Positions 38,139 to 38,179 of a DNA stretch of 38,179 nucleotides are shown in pieces. A program made the translations under genes and the position numbers. Positions within the stretch are counted from its first letter, which is position 1, and each line of letters opens with the position of its first letter. A model generated the notes under the pieces. That model searched no databases, was not told the origin of the DNA, and saw nothing but the letters and a program-made list of their open reading frames with translations. The DNA comes from an uncultured Pseudomonadota bacterium (lineage in GTDB: Bacteria > Pseudomonadota > Gammaproteobacteria > Burkholderiales > Burkholderiaceae_C). The stretch spans positions 1 to 38,179 of the forward strand of contig CAMFIB010000013.1 of assembly GCA_945952465.1 (NCBI GenBank), in the 5' to 3' direction.

Positions 38139-38179
38139 ATGGCAAAAGAGAAGTTCACACGTACCAAGCCGCACGTCAA
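38139..38179 (+). CDS. tuf: elongation factor Tu, first 13 codons (cut by the window end)
   Basis: ATG at 38139 opens MAKEKFTRTKPHV, the N-terminus of betaproteobacterial EF-Tu, with TTTGGAG at 38122-38128. The place after fusA and the sequence leave little doubt, although only 41 bases are visible. Whether this copy is tufA or tufB cannot be told, except that the str location suggests tufA. Confidence 0.93.
   Translation, partial: MAKEKFTRTKPHV

Overview
The window is GC-rich DNA from a betaproteobacterium of the order Burkholderiales, most likely family Comamonadaceae. The evidence is the str operon, whose EF-Tu starts MAKEKFTRTKPHVN, the mreBCD-mrdA cluster divergent from gatCAB, the pyrE/xthA divergent pair, and a dispersed intergenic repeat of a type I associate from memory with Comamonadaceae. 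It is an ordinary chromosomal segment: there are no phage, IS, integrase, CRISPR, rRNA or tRNA genes.

Layout. (1) 1-1847: the 5' part of a GspB-domain gene on the minus strand, a small helical protein, and an exported metallo-beta-lactamase-fold hydrolase. (2) 1858-7619, minus strand: a compact cluster with an ECF42-type sigma factor, two YciI/DGPF proteins, two VOC-fold proteins, a DHA2-type MFS exporter, a membrane-anchored SRPBCC protein and a RibD-C/DHFR-like reductase. Two 27-bp sites of the form TGTCGA-N17-CGTC lie exactly where this sigma factor could drive the cluster. (3) 7848-13855, plus strand: a complete tripartite RND efflux operon of MexEF-OprN type. (4) 13881-16825: small unrecognised genes, a zinc-ribbon protein and a GMC oxidoreductase. 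(5) 17084-19093: an MHS-type MFS transporter with an unusual soluble insert, a structured intergenic region, a terminator and a 59-residue membrane protein. (6) 19113-22117: an amt ammonium transporter on the minus strand with a near-consensus sigma-54 promoter, a gap containing a small terminator-ended transcription unit, and a TSUP permease. (7) 22131-26918, minus strand: mreB-mreC-mreD-mrdA (rod shape and elongation), without rodA after mrdA. (8) 27133-30503, plus strand: gatC-gatA-gatB (tRNA-dependent amidotransferase). (9) 30598-34685: pyrE with a DUF4124 gene on one strand, divergent from xthA, an alpha/beta hydrolase and a D,D-carboxypeptidase. (10) 34820-38179: rpsL-rpsG-fusA-tuf, with tuf cut off by the window end.

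The most notable observations are the ECF42 cluster with its two matching promoter-like sites, which suggests a positively autoregulated stress or detoxification regulon with no anti-sigma gene; a copy of the intergenic repeat family embedded in frame in a conserved part of gatA; and the sigma-54 promoter of amt. Functional statements rest on sequence reading alone. Promoter and RNA calls are pattern matches that have not been tested.
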